From contig NZ_CP098747.1 of NCBI RefSeq assembly GCF_023746535.1, positions 998,364 through 1,062,363 on the forward strand: a stretch of 64,000 bases of DNA. Reading direction: 5' to 3'. The position numbers and the translations under genes are program-made. Positions 1 to 8,555 of this stretch are shown in pieces. How positions within the stretch are numbered: position 1 is the first letter of the stretch; each line of letters starts with the position of its first letter. This DNA comes from Sneathiella marina (lineage in GTDB: Bacteria > Pseudomonadota > Alphaproteobacteria > Sneathiellales > Sneathiellaceae). The notes beneath the pieces were generated by a model. It was not told the origin of the DNA. It made no database searches and saw only the letters and a list, made by a program, of their open reading frames with translations.

Positions 1-1765
1 AACGTTTATTGCCGGAATTTGTTTCCGTAATCTGGCTTTCGCTCGACCCAACCATCACTAAAGTCAGCATATCAACTTTCTCTGGATCGAGCTCTACCAG
101 AGGTACAAAGGATACGTTCTCTGTGTCCCGCCCTAAATTCCGTGCAATAATTACAGGTGTGCTCTTGGGACGATGGCGAAGCAGTATTTCCTTGGCGGCA
201 TGCAGCTGGGTTCGGCGTTTAAGGGATACCGGGTTATAGAATGAAATAACAAAATCACCGGAGGCAGCGGCTTCAATCCGGCGCTCTATGACCTCCCAAG
301 GGGTCAAGAGGTCTGAAAGGGATATGGTGCAGAAGTCGTGCCCCAACGGCGCTCCGGCTCGCGCGGCTGCCGCCTGTAAAGCTGATATGCCCGGCGTCAC
401 CTGTATTTCAAGCCGGTCCCAGTTAGTTTGTTTCTCGCGATCGATTAGCTCAAAAACCAAAGTTGCCATAGCATATATCCCAATATCACCTGAGGATATG
501 AGGGCAACATTCTTGCCTTCAGCTGCGAGATCAAGGGCAGCTCGTACGCGTGTTTCTTCTTCGCCCAGACCATAATCATGGCGTATCTTGCCGGCAATGC
601 TCGTTCCGAGCAAATCCAGATAAAGACCATAGGCGACAAGATCTGTTGCTTCGGCGATGAGGGAGCTGGCCTCCGGCGTACGCCATGGATCTTGGCCCGG
701 TCCCATGCCGATAACTGAGAGCTTGCCCTGAATGCTCCCTATCTTTTCTGAATTGAGGGGCATCGGTGCTAATGCGATTGCGGTTGTTGCTCTTTTCGAT
801 TTGTTTTTTGCAACGATCAAGCTTCCCTTTTCGCCAGCCGCAGCGAGTGCGGCCCCTTCACTTACACCATGACAACCGACTTCCGCGAAAACAACATCAG
901 ACGGGGTTTTGAGGCGAGGCGCTTCCTTTTCGAGTTGTTCAGCGTCAAAAAACCGAGGCGCCATGCCAAAATGTCGAGCAACGGAATGGACGGCAAATTC
1001 ATCTGATTTCACGTCAATGGAACTGACGCAGCCGACAGAAAGCGGGCTCAAATGATTTTCGTCAAGAACTGTTTTTACCAGCTCGATGAGTTCTGCCGGG
1101 TCCGTATTCCGTTCGCAGCCAACGCCTACTGAAAGTGTTTTTGGATGAAAAATAAGGGAGTGATCGTTGCCGTTCCGGCTTTTCGTCGTTATCTCAATGC
1201 TTAGCTGCCCCTCGTCCGAAAAGGGCAAGTTTGAATGCGCAATCCAATCGTGATGGCCAACAAGCTTGATTTTTCCACCGGATAACAAAGCACCCATGAA
1301 CGATTTCAAATGTTGTGGATTGGCAATTGCCAGTCCTTCAGGTGGGGAATCAAGGGCAATATCATAGTGAACATCGCTGGCCGTCGTCACGGCGGCATGC
1401 CCCTTTAGGGCAGCTGCAATTTCCTTGGCTAAATCATTTGCACCATGGTGGCCACCAAGGAGTGGTACGATATTCATACCGTCATCGGCGACGGCAACGA
1501 CGGCAGGTTCGATAAGCTTGTCTGAGAGCACCGGCGCCAAACACCGGATAAGTATCGCGGAAGCGCAAATACCGATTATGGGAGTCTTTGTTCGAAACAG
1601 TTCTTGCAGGTGTAAAGCTGTTTGCTGAAAACTGAGATCTGCTTGCTCGACACGGCCAGTTAAGCCATGAACAAGAGCTTCTGGAAAGAGAGCTTGCAAT
1701 TGGTTGGCGGTCGAGCGGCCGCTTTCGTTAAGCAGGATAATTGCAATGGGTGGATTTACTTCCAT
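1..1765 (-). CDS. cobJ: CbiG-CobJ fusion (cobalamin biosynthesis; precorrin-3B C17-methyltransferase), 3' end cut by window
   Basis: The reading frame starts at ATG 1765-1763 and stays open to the left edge, about 588 codons. Residues 1 to about 340 resemble CbiG (start MEVNPPIAIILLNESGRST; CbiG C-terminal domain near VGVGCERN). CbiG opens the C20 ring and releases acetaldehyde in the early-cobalt (anaerobic) pathway. From about residue 345 a tetrapyrrole methylase domain begins (VIGMGPG, then SSGDIGIYAMA and NPVSLKRRTQL), typical of CobJ/CbiH, which methylates C17 using SAM and contracts the ring. The last visible residues follow the MVGSSES motif, so probably only around ten residues are missing. 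It overlaps cobI by 10 bases and is the last visible gene of the leftward cbiX-cobH-cobL-cobI run. The domain calls rest on motif recognition; fusion of these two functions in one polypeptide is known in other bacteria. Confidence 0.88.
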   Translation of the reverse strand, partial: MEVNPPIAIILLNESGRSTANQLQALFPEALVHGLTGRVEQADLSFQQTALHLQELFRTKTPIIGICASAILIRCLAPVLSDKLIEPAVVAVADDGMNIVPLLGGHHGANDLAKEIAAALKGHAAVTTASDVHYDIALDSPPEGLAIANPQHLKSFMGALLSGGKIKLVGHHDWIAHSNLPFSDEGQLSIEITTKSRNGNDHSLIFHPKTLSVGVGCERNTDPAELIELVKTVLDENHLSPLSVGCVSSIDVKSDEFAVHSVARHFGMAPRFFDAEQLEKEAPRLKTPSDVVFAEVGCHGVSEGAALAAAGEKGSLIVAKNKSKRATTAIALAPMPLNSEKIGSIQGKLSVIGMGPGQDPWRTPEASSLIAEATDLVAYGLYLDLLGTSIAGKIRHDYGLGEEETRVRAALDLAAEGKNVALISSGDIGIYAMATLVFELIDREKQTNWDRLEIQVTPGISALQAAAARAGAPLGHDFCTISLSDLLTPWEVIERRIEAAASGDFVISFYNPVSLKRRTQLHAAKEILLRHRPKSTPVIIARNLGRDTENVSFVPLVELDPEKVDMLTLVMVGSSESQITETNSGNKR

Positions 1766-2460
1766 GCTTGCCCCCGTTTGTGAATGAGGATCATAGAAAA
1801 ATACGGTGCCGCATTGGCGGCAACTTCTCGCAAGGGCAGAATTTTCTGGTTATCCATTGTGGCGCGCTCAATGTATCGGGCATTTTCTTCCAACCCCAGT
1901 TCTACAATAAGGTCTCTAACTCGCTCGAAATGGCGGCCAACTTTCATGATTGCTGCGCTGTCTGTCGCGTTTAATTGGGCTGCAAGAGCATCCGAGGGCA
2001 GGGGAGCCGGCAGCACTGTAAGAACATCGTTGCGAGCGGATAATGGTGATTGCAAAGCGGTTGCACAAGCTGTTAAGGAGGAAACTCCAGGGATTACTTC
2101 CACTGGAAATTTTTCGGCGATCCGACCGAACAAATACATAAAGGATCCATAGAAAAACGGATCACCTTCACATAGAACGACAACATTTTGACCGCTAGTG
2201 AGATGATGGCCAATTTCCCGCGCAGCGATATCATAAGCCTTTTGCGCAGGAGCGCGATCAACGGTCATTGGTATCCGGATAGCAATTTCCGTTTTCGGTG
2301 CGACGAGATGAGGTGCAACGATTGCACGAGCAAGACTATCGCCATCTTCAAGAGCGGGATATGCCAACACCGGGGTTGCTTGAAGTATTTTTAAGGCTTT
2401 AACGGTAATTAGATCTGGATCACCAGGTCCAATGCCAAGACCATAAAGAGTACCTGTCAT
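1756..2460 (-). CDS. cobI: Precorrin-2 C20-methyltransferase
   Basis: This is a 234-residue SAM-dependent tetrapyrrole methylase, the usual length for CobI/CbiL. The N-terminal GIGPGDPDLIT motif and the GDPFFYGS motif near residue 100 form the SAM and substrate pocket of this family. It adds the C20 methyl group to precorrin-2 or cobalt-factor II, a cytosolic step early in corrin synthesis. The gene is translationally coupled on both sides: its ATG shares a base with the cobL stop codon (TAATG), and its end overlaps the CbiG-CobJ start by 10 bases. Sequence alone does not tell whether the substrate carries cobalt, but the CbiX and CbiG neighbours suggest it does. Confidence 0.93.
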   Translation of the reverse strand: MTGTLYGLGIGPGDPDLITVKALKILQATPVLAYPALEDGDSLARAIVAPHLVAPKTEIAIRIPMTVDRAPAQKAYDIAAREIGHHLTSGQNVVVLCEGDPFFYGSFMYLFGRIAEKFPVEVIPGVSSLTACATALQSPLSARNDVLTVLPAPLPSDALAAQLNATDSAAIMKVGRHFERVRDLIVELGLEENARYIERATMDNQKILPLREVAANAAPYFSMILIHKRGQAWK

Positions 2461-3662
2461 TATTTAACCAATCTATATTGGGTTACTTGTCTAAAGGGCT
2501 TCCAGCTGGTGAATTTTCCGATTTTTTCAGCTCGGGAAACGTCAATGCGCGTCAATGAACCGCCGTATAAACCATGTTGATTAAAAAGAACAGTTTCACC
2601 TTCAACTGTAACAGCGTTGGCGACGAGCCGCCCTCCAGGGTTTAACGCGGCCCAACAAGTTTCAAACATTCCTTCGGTCGACAAACCGCCGCCAATGAAA
2701 ATAGCATCAGGTGGCGGCAAGTTTTGAAGGGAAACAGGTGCTTTCTCCGTAACGACAGCCAATCCCGGAACGCCAAGCTTCAATTTGTTTTTATTTATAT
2801 AGTTGAGCCGCCCTTGATGATCTTCGATTGAAATTGCCTGATTGGAAGGATGGCATCTCATCCATTCAATACCGATCGATCCACATCCTGCACCGACATC
2901 CCAAAGAAGATCGCCAGGCAGTGGCGCTAAGGCCGTGAGTGTCGCGCTTCGGATTTCCTGTTTGGTCAATTGGCCGTCATGCATAAATGCAGTGTCGGGT
3001 AAGCCCGGTATTCTTGATAATGGCTGCGTATCCGGGTTGGCAACACATTTAAGGGCAACAGTATTGAAATCCTGGAATTGAACGTCACCGATGCGAAAGG
3101 CTTCCATTGACGTAATTTTTTCGTTTGGCCCGCCCATATGCTCAAGAACAGTCATTTCAGAATTGCCGAAGCCGTACTCGCTCAGTATTTTTGCCATGTT
3201 TGCAGGAGTGTTACCAGAATCGGACAGCGCTAAGATTCTAGCACCATTCGTCAAATGGGGGATCAAGAGTTCAAGAGGGCGGCCATGCAAGGTCATGCAT
3301 TCGGTTCTTGATAGATCCCACCCCAAGCGAGCGGCCGCAAGGCTGAAAGCGGAAAGCGACGGGAAAATCGCGACCTCCTTAGTAGGGAGGCGCTTGGTAA
3401 ATGTAACACCGATTCCAAAATGTTGTGGATCGCCGGTTGCTAGAATACAGATTTTTTCACCGCGACGCGCAATGATTTCATGGACCAGATCCATTAAAGG
3501 GCTCGTCCATGTTTTACGTTCACGGCCATCGTCTGGAAGCAAGGCCAAATGGCGTTCGCCACCTACAATCAACGTTGCGGCATCGATTGCAGCGCGGGCT
3601 TCAGGATTTAATGAAGTCAGGCCATCCTCGCCAATACCGACAATGCTAAGCCAGGCTGTCAT
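2460..3662 (-). CDS. cobL: Precorrin-6Y C5,15-methyltransferase (decarboxylating), CbiE-CbiT fusion
   Basis: This 400-residue protein has two domains. Residues 1 to about 200 are a CbiE-type tetrapyrrole methylase (WLSIVGIGEDG at the start, ILATGDPQHFGIG near residue 75). Residues from about 230 on are a CbiT-type Rossmann methyltransferase with a SAM-binding loop (DLLWDVGAGCGSIGIEW) and a later IFIGGGLS motif. The fused enzyme methylates C5 and C15 and decarboxylates the C12 acetate side chain of the corrin precursor. The length matches fused CobL proteins of proteobacteria. The start codon overlaps the cobH stop by four bases (ATGA), so the two are probably translated together. Confidence 0.94.
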   Translation of the reverse strand: MTAWLSIVGIGEDGLTSLNPEARAAIDAATLIVGGERHLALLPDDGRERKTWTSPLMDLVHEIIARRGEKICILATGDPQHFGIGVTFTKRLPTKEVAIFPSLSAFSLAAARLGWDLSRTECMTLHGRPLELLIPHLTNGARILALSDSGNTPANMAKILSEYGFGNSEMTVLEHMGGPNEKITSMEAFRIGDVQFQDFNTVALKCVANPDTQPLSRIPGLPDTAFMHDGQLTKQEIRSATLTALAPLPGDLLWDVGAGCGSIGIEWMRCHPSNQAISIEDHQGRLNYINKNKLKLGVPGLAVVTEKAPVSLQNLPPPDAIFIGGGLSTEGMFETCWAALNPGGRLVANAVTVEGETVLFNQHGLYGGSLTRIDVSRAEKIGKFTSWKPFRQVTQYRLVK

Positions 3663-4294
3663 GTGCCTTCTCCCGCGAGGCGAGCGATTGCATTGACGGC
3701 TGCAGCGGCCATGGCGCTTCCACCCTTGCGACCAAGCAGGGTTACGAATGGAATGTTCAGTGTGCTTTCTGCAAGCGCGGTTTTGGATTCGGCAGCGCCA
3801 ACAAAACCCACTGGAAATCCCAGTATAGCTGCAGGTTTAGGAGCCCCTTTTTCCATTATTTCCAAAAGATGAAAAAGGGCAGTGGGCGCATTGCCAAAAA
3901 CAGCAACAGAACCTTCCAGATGCTCCCGCCACAGTTCTATGGCCGCGGCAGATCGTGTTGTGTGCATCTCAGCTGCACGTGTTGGAACATCGGGCTGATT
4001 TAACGTACATATGACGGAATTATTCTTCGGTAAGAAGCGTTTGATGATTCCATGGGTCACCATCTCACAATCTGAAAGAATGGGAGCACCGCCTCGCAGC
4101 GCAGCAACGGCCGCTTCGGCAACTTTGTCATCAAAGGAAAGCTCGTTCAATATTTCGGGCATACCGCAAGCATGAATAATACGGGTCGCAATAGATCGCA
4201 TCGGATCACTCATGCCCGAAAAATCAACTTCCTGCCTGATTGTTGCAAAGGACTTTTCGTAAATTGCCTGCGGAGCCCGAAGATAATCGTACAT
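3659..4294 (-). CDS. cobH: Precorrin-8X methylmutase
   Basis: This is a 211-residue CobH/CbiC protein. It moves the methyl group from C11 to C12 to give hydrogenobyrinic acid (or cobyrinic acid when cobalt is already inserted). The RIIHACG motif near residue 40 carries the His that family knowledge assigns to catalysis. The GGAPILSDCEMV and GFPVGFVGAAESK stretches are also characteristic. The reading frame begins at ATG 4294, 5 bases after the cbiX stop codon, and overlaps cobL by four bases, which places it inside the leftward operon. Confidence 0.94.
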   Translation of the reverse strand: MYDYLRAPQAIYEKSFATIRQEVDFSGMSDPMRSIATRIIHACGMPEILNELSFDDKVAEAAVAALRGGAPILSDCEMVTHGIIKRFLPKNNSVICTLNQPDVPTRAAEMHTTRSAAAIELWREHLEGSVAVFGNAPTALFHLLEIMEKGAPKPAAILGFPVGFVGAAESKTALAESTLNIPFVTLLGRKGGSAMAAAAVNAIARLAGEGT

Positions 4295-4299
4295 CGTGT

Positions 4300-5340
4300 C
4301 TACTTGCTGCCTTCCTTCATGGTCACCGGCCCTAATGGGTGATCGGCATGTGGGTAAGGGTGATGATGATGGTCGTGATTATGGCCATGTTCATGATTAT
4401 GTGGGTGATCATGGCTATGCGCGTGGCCATGTTCATGGGAATGTGAAAGTTGCTCGGTACTTCCAGTTCCAATTCCTTCCACGTGATGATGATGGCTTTC
4501 CTGCTTCAGCCCGACCTCATCCTCAAAACCCAACGCTTTCTCCCGATATTTGCACATACCGCAGTTCATGTTGTTTGTACCGTCAAGGATCTCTGTAACG
4601 CGTTCGGCGAAACTGTCGAGGACAAGTGGATGATCATTCAGGTAAGGCGCCTTGATGAATTCAATTTCCGGATGGGCTGCGGCCACTTTGTCTGTGTAAT
4701 CATAGATGCGGTTAACTAAAATTCCCGTGAAGAGGAAATACGGAAATACAACAATACGTTTGTAACCGAGACGCGCCGCATGTTCGAGGCCGGGTTCCAC
4801 AAGCGGAAATGTAACGCCGGAATACACTGTTTCTCCCCAGCCGAACCCCAGACCCTCCCAAAGCAGACGCATTACTTTAGTTGCGTTTGAATTGGCGTCA
4901 GGATCTGACGAACCGCGCCCAACCACCACCAGCATAGTATCGTGAAGTGGCACGCTGTCGTCAGCGGCTTGAATAGCTTCCTTTATGCGGTCACCGGCGG
5001 CGCGGATCATTTTCAAATCGATACCGAGTTCACGGCCGTAAGAGATTTTTAAGCCGTCATGTTCAGCGGCATATTGATTGAGCACCGAAGGGATGTCATT
5101 CTTCGCATGGCCCGCAGCGAATAGCATGCCCGGTATGGCCAATATGTGTGTATGCCCGTTGTTCCGTAGCCGATCCAAACCGTCCCGGATAACAGGTGTC
5201 GCAAATTCCAGAAATCCGCTGTCTACTTCATATTGAGGCAAGCGTTCCGCTATTCCTTTGGCAACAGCAGCAAACTGCGTGACGGCGCCTTCATCCCTGC
5301 TGCCATGTCCGCATACCATTACGCCAATTTTTTCTGTCAT
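4300..5340 (-). CDS. cbiX: Sirohydrochlorin cobaltochelatase, long CbiX with Fe-S motif and His-rich tail
   Basis: I chose ATG 5340, giving 346 residues, because GGAG lies six bases upstream; a longer frame from 5394 lacks such a site. Two class II chelatase repeats are visible, with active-site His residues in the CGHGSRD motif (His12) and AAGHAKNDIP (His78). This family inserts cobalt into sirohydrochlorin at the start of the early-cobalt route. The C-terminus carries an M-X-C-X-X-C motif (Met258, Cys260, Cys263), followed by a tail (about 283-334) with more than twenty His residues. Both traits are known from the long CbiX of Bacillus megaterium, where the motif is linked to a 4Fe-4S centre. 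The His tail may store or deliver cobalt; that is inference. It is the first gene of the leftward cbiX-cobH-cobL-cobI-cobJ run. Confidence 0.93.
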   Translation of the reverse strand: MTEKIGVMVCGHGSRDEGAVTQFAAVAKGIAERLPQYEVDSGFLEFATPVIRDGLDRLRNNGHTHILAIPGMLFAAGHAKNDIPSVLNQYAAEHDGLKISYGRELGIDLKMIRAAGDRIKEAIQAADDSVPLHDTMLVVVGRGSSDPDANSNATKVMRLLWEGLGFGWGETVYSGVTFPLVEPGLEHAARLGYKRIVVFPYFLFTGILVNRIYDYTDKVAAAHPEIEFIKAPYLNDHPLVLDSFAERVTEILDGTNNMNCGMCKYREKALGFEDEVGLKQESHHHHVEGIGTGSTEQLSHSHEHGHAHSHDHPHNHEHGHNHDHHHHPYPHADHPLGPVTMKEGSK

Positions 5341-5438
5341 GTCGCACTCCATGTCCCGTTCGCTGATTGCGTCGGGAAGCTTTGTTGTAACCATGCCTTT
5401 GCGGCATTCCTAATAATTTCGTCGTTGACGCAGATCGC

Positions 5439-6467
5439 ATGCCGTATCATCTTGCCCTGATGTCCATCATGACCTTTACAACGCATTCGGCTTTTTTTAC
5501 ACCGACCCTTATCGTTCTGCTTGCTTTCATTATTGACGCTCTGGTGGGGGATCCCAAATGGTTGTATCGAAAGATCCCTCATCCAGTCGAAATTCTTGGG
5601 AACAGTATTTCGCGTTTGGAAAAGTTGTTCCATAAATTGGACATATCTCACAGGCGGCGCTTTTGGGAGGGCGTCCTGGTTTCCGGTCTGATTGTTGGCG
5701 GAGCAATTCTTACGGGATACTTCACTGCGCTGATCTTGAACCATCTTTCTATTTTCATGATTTTGATGGCAATTTTGGCGAGTAGTCTTATCGCCTGGCG
5801 TGGATTGCTTGATCATGTGCGGGACGTGGCACAGGGCCTCGATCGCAGCCTCGAAGATGGACGTACTGCCGTTTCTCATATCGTTGGCCGGGACCCTGAA
5901 ACTCTCGATGAAAGTGGTGTGAGCAGGGCAGCGGTCGAATCGCTCGCTGAAAATTTTTCCGATGGCACTGTTGCGCCCATTTTCTGGTTCGCTCTGCTGG
6001 GGTTGCCCGGTCTGTGCGCTTACAAAGCGATCAATACATTGGATAGCATGATCGGCCATCGCAACGACCGATTTGAGTATTTTGGAAAATTTGCGGCGCG
6101 TATTGATGATATTGTGAATTTTCTGCCGGCTCGAATAACAGGATTCTTGATCGTCGTTGCGGCTTGTATCTTGCCAACCGGAAATGGACGGGCGGCCTTT
6201 CGAGCCATGCTTGAAGATGGCCGGCGCCATAGAAGCATAAACGCGGGCTGGCCGGAAGCGGCTATGGCAGGGGCCTTGAATATCGCTCTTGCCGGACCGC
6301 GGCAATATGATGGAGAACAGGTCGCGGATCATTGGATGAATGCAAAAGGCCGACGAAATATTGGGCCACAGCACATTTATAAAGCCTTGCGGATATATCG
6401 ATTGGCAGGCGCCCTGCTTGCGATGATATTGGGAGGCGTTGCTATCGCGATTGATTATTTTATTTAG
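5439..6467 (+). CDS. cobD: Adenosylcobinamide-phosphate synthase (CbiB/CobD family)
   Basis: This is an integral membrane protein of up to 342 residues. CbiB/CobD joins aminopropanol (or its phosphate) to adenosylcobyric acid. Visible family motifs are FIIDALVGDPKWLYR near the N-terminus, SLAENFSDGTVAPIFW in the middle and DDIVNFLPARITG after it. Several hydrophobic segments fit a polytopic enzyme. The true start is uncertain: ATG codons at 5439, 5460 and 5469 are all possible and none has a strong ribosome site. It is divergent from cbiX (98 bases between starts) and convergent with cobQ, overlapping it by 8 bases at the 3' ends. Confidence 0.93.
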   Translation: MPYHLALMSIMTFTTHSAFFTPTLIVLLAFIIDALVGDPKWLYRKIPHPVEILGNSISRLEKLFHKLDISHRRRFWEGVLVSGLIVGGAILTGYFTALILNHLSIFMILMAILASSLIAWRGLLDHVRDVAQGLDRSLEDGRTAVSHIVGRDPETLDESGVSRAAVESLAENFSDGTVAPIFWFALLGLPGLCAYKAINTLDSMIGHRNDRFEYFGKFAARIDDIVNFLPARITGFLIVVAACILPTGNGRAAFRAMLEDGRRHRSINAGWPEAAMAGALNIALAGPRQYDGEQVADHWMNAKGRRNIGPQHIYKALRIYRLAGALLAMILGGVAIAIDYFI

Positions 6468-7923
6468 TGCCATTGGCGACCTCGAGCATTTGATCTAGGT
6501 CGAGAAATTGTTCCATATGAGCTGATAGATTGTCTAAGGAATTTTCGATAACTAATTCAAAATTATCTGTCTTCTCTTTTCTTAATTTAAACCGGTTAAT
6601 AAATTTATGCCGAAATTCATTGTTCGCGAAAATACCGTGTAAATAGCAGCCCATTAGGCGATTATCCGCAGAGATTGCGCCGTCATCGCCCGAAGAAAGC
6701 TGTATCATCGGTCGATCAAGCGCTGGCCCGGCACAATGACCTACATGCATGTGGTAGCCAGTTATGCGAGCCCCTGTCAGATGGTCGAGCCCTTCCTCTT
6801 CTTCCAGTTTCTTAACCGCGCCAAGATGAGTAGTAAAATCGAGAAGACCGAGACCATCGATAGTGCGCGCATCACCTTCGATACCCTCAGGATCGGAAAG
6901 TTTTGTACCGAGCATCTGGTAGCCGCCGCATATTCCGACAACCGTTCCTCCCTGCCGAACATGAGACAGGATATCAATATCCCATCCTTGGGAACGGAGA
7001 AAATCCATGTCTGCCAAAGTCGCTTTGGACCCAGGCAAGATGATGACATCCATCCCTTGCGGTATCGGGTGACCGGCTTTTATCATCCGAACAGAGACAT
7101 CCGGTTCGGCTATTAGGGGATCGAGATCATCGAAGTTGGAAATGCGTGAGAACACGGGTACTGCGAATTGAATGGCATCTTGGCGGGCTGGTTGATTGGA
7201 GATAGAAAAAGCATCTTCCTGAGGTAGCTTATCTGCATCACGGAAAAATGGGAGGACGCCAAAATTAGCCAATCCGGTTTTCTCTGTTAGGATTTTTAGT
7301 CCGTCCTCAAACAGCGAAATGTCTCCGCGAAACTTGTTGATAATGAAGCCCTTCAATCGCTGCTGTTCTGAGGTGGATAGTAAGCTATGGGTCCCGACTA
7401 TTTGCGCAATGACACCGCCGCGATCAATATCTCCTGCAAGAAGAACCGGGATATCTGCGGCTTCCGCAAAACCCATGTTGGCGATATCGTTTGCCCGAAG
7501 GTTGATTTCCGCCGGACTGCCGGCACCTTCTATCAAAATGAGATCTGCATCCTTGCCAATGCGGGCAAAGCTTTCCAGGACCTTTTCCATCAATCTGGGT
7601 TTAAGTGCCTGATAGTCCCTGGCTTTTGCATTCCCATAAATCTGGCCATGGACAATAACTTGCGCTCCACTCTCTGATTGTGGCTTGAGGAGGACCGGAT
7701 TCATATCGTTGCGAAGAGGTGTGCGGGCTGCGCGGGCTTGCAACGCTTGTGCCCTGCCAATTTCTCCACCGTCGATGGTGACAGCGGCATTGTTTGACAT
7801 ATTTTGAGGCTTGAACGGTTGCACCCTGAATCCCCGATTGCTGAAAGCACGCGCCAGACCGGCGACAAGTAACGACTTGCCGACGTCAGACCCGGTACCT
7901 TGCAGCATGAGGGCAGGTGTCAT
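6460..7923 (-). CDS. cobQ: Cobyric acid synthase (glutamine-hydrolysing)
   Basis: This is a 487-residue CobQ/CbiP. It amidates four carboxylates (b, d, e and g) of adenosylcobyrinic acid a,c-diamide using glutamine and ATP. The N-terminal P-loop-like LQGTGSDVGKS and IEGAGSPAEINLR form the dethiobiotin-synthetase-like ATPase half. The C-terminal half is a class I glutamine amidotransferase, with the nucleophile Cys in VVGICGGYQMLG (about residue 330) and the catalytic His in GCYLHGIF. Length and order are typical. The start overlaps the cobO stop by one base (TAATG). It is the last gene of the riboswitch-controlled cobW-cobN-cobO-cobQ run. Confidence 0.95.
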   Translation of the reverse strand: MTPALMLQGTGSDVGKSLLVAGLARAFSNRGFRVQPFKPQNMSNNAAVTIDGGEIGRAQALQARAARTPLRNDMNPVLLKPQSESGAQVIVHGQIYGNAKARDYQALKPRLMEKVLESFARIGKDADLILIEGAGSPAEINLRANDIANMGFAEAADIPVLLAGDIDRGGVIAQIVGTHSLLSTSEQQRLKGFIINKFRGDISLFEDGLKILTEKTGLANFGVLPFFRDADKLPQEDAFSISNQPARQDAIQFAVPVFSRISNFDDLDPLIAEPDVSVRMIKAGHPIPQGMDVIILPGSKATLADMDFLRSQGWDIDILSHVRQGGTVVGICGGYQMLGTKLSDPEGIEGDARTIDGLGLLDFTTHLGAVKKLEEEEGLDHLTGARITGYHMHVGHCAGPALDRPMIQLSSGDDGAISADNRLMGCYLHGIFANNEFRHKFINRFKLRKEKTDNFELVIENSLDNLSAHMEQFLDLDQMLEVANGTK

Positions 7924-8555
7924 TAGAATTCGATTCCGACTTGCGCTTTAACACCGGATCGGAACGGATGTTTTATTTGCGTCATTTCGGTTACCAGATC
8001 TGCGATATCGATCAGTTCTTCCTTTGCGTTTCGACCCGTTACAACCACATGGAGGTTCTCCGGTTTGTTTTTGAGAAAATCAATCACGTCCGCAAGCGGG
8101 AGACTGTCATAGCGCAGCACGATATTGAGTTCGTCCAGGATGACCATGTCATACTCGGGATTTTCACCGCGACTGGCTTCAATCATTTCCTTTGATTTTT
8201 CCCATGCTTTTTCTGCTGCGCGAATATCGCGTTCGCGATCCTGAGTTTCCCAGGTAAAACCTTCCCCCATGGTGTGAATTTCAATCAGTTCAGGGAATGC
8301 TTCCAGTACTTTACGTTCGCCGGTTTCCCATTTGCCTTTTACATACTGGACAACTCCAACTTTCATATCGTTACCGATGGCACGGGCCGCGAGCCCAAAT
8401 GCTGCGGTGGATTTACCTTTACCCTTACCTGTATGGACAATCAGCAATCCTTTTTCGATGGTCTTGGTCGCCAGCATTTTATCGCGGGCCGCTTTCTTTT
8501 TAGCTGCTTTTTCGTTGGCTCGGGCGATTTCCTCGGGAGACAGATCTGTCGTCAT
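7923..8555 (-). CDS. cobO: Cob(I)yrinic acid a,c-diamide adenosyltransferase
   Basis: This is a 210-residue CobO/BtuR/CobA-type corrinoid adenosyltransferase. It attaches the 5'-deoxyadenosyl group of ATP to Co(I). The P-loop VHTGKGKGKSTAAFG begins at about residue 40, and the DMVILDELNIVL motif lies near residue 140; both are characteristic of this fold. The Lys-rich N-terminal 35 residues precede the fold, as in other alphaproteobacterial CobO proteins. The gene overlaps cobN by four bases (ATGA) and touches cobQ, so it belongs to the same transcript. Confidence 0.95.
   Translation of the reverse strand: MTTDLSPEEIARANEKAAKKKAARDKMLATKTIEKGLLIVHTGKGKGKSTAAFGLAARAIGNDMKVGVVQYVKGKWETGERKVLEAFPELIEIHTMGEGFTWETQDRERDIRAAEKAWEKSKEMIEASRGENPEYDMVILDELNIVLRYDSLPLADVIDFLKNKPENLHVVVTGRNAKEELIDIADLVTEMTQIKHPFRSGVKAQVGIEF

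Noticed and set aside
9-575. Short plus-strand frames at the left edge
   Set aside because: They are antisense to the long minus-strand CbiG-CobJ frame, which is open from 1765 to the edge and carries clear motifs.
4340-4450. Repeat-like tract of short HC-rich units
   Set aside because: This is the DNA coding for the His-rich tail of CbiX, not a separate DNA repeat or CRISPR.
5337-6473. A 378-codon open frame on the minus strand opposite cobD
   Set aside because: Its product has no family features and a composition typical of an antisense shadow, and cobD on the plus strand is clearly conserved. It would also overlap the cbiX start.
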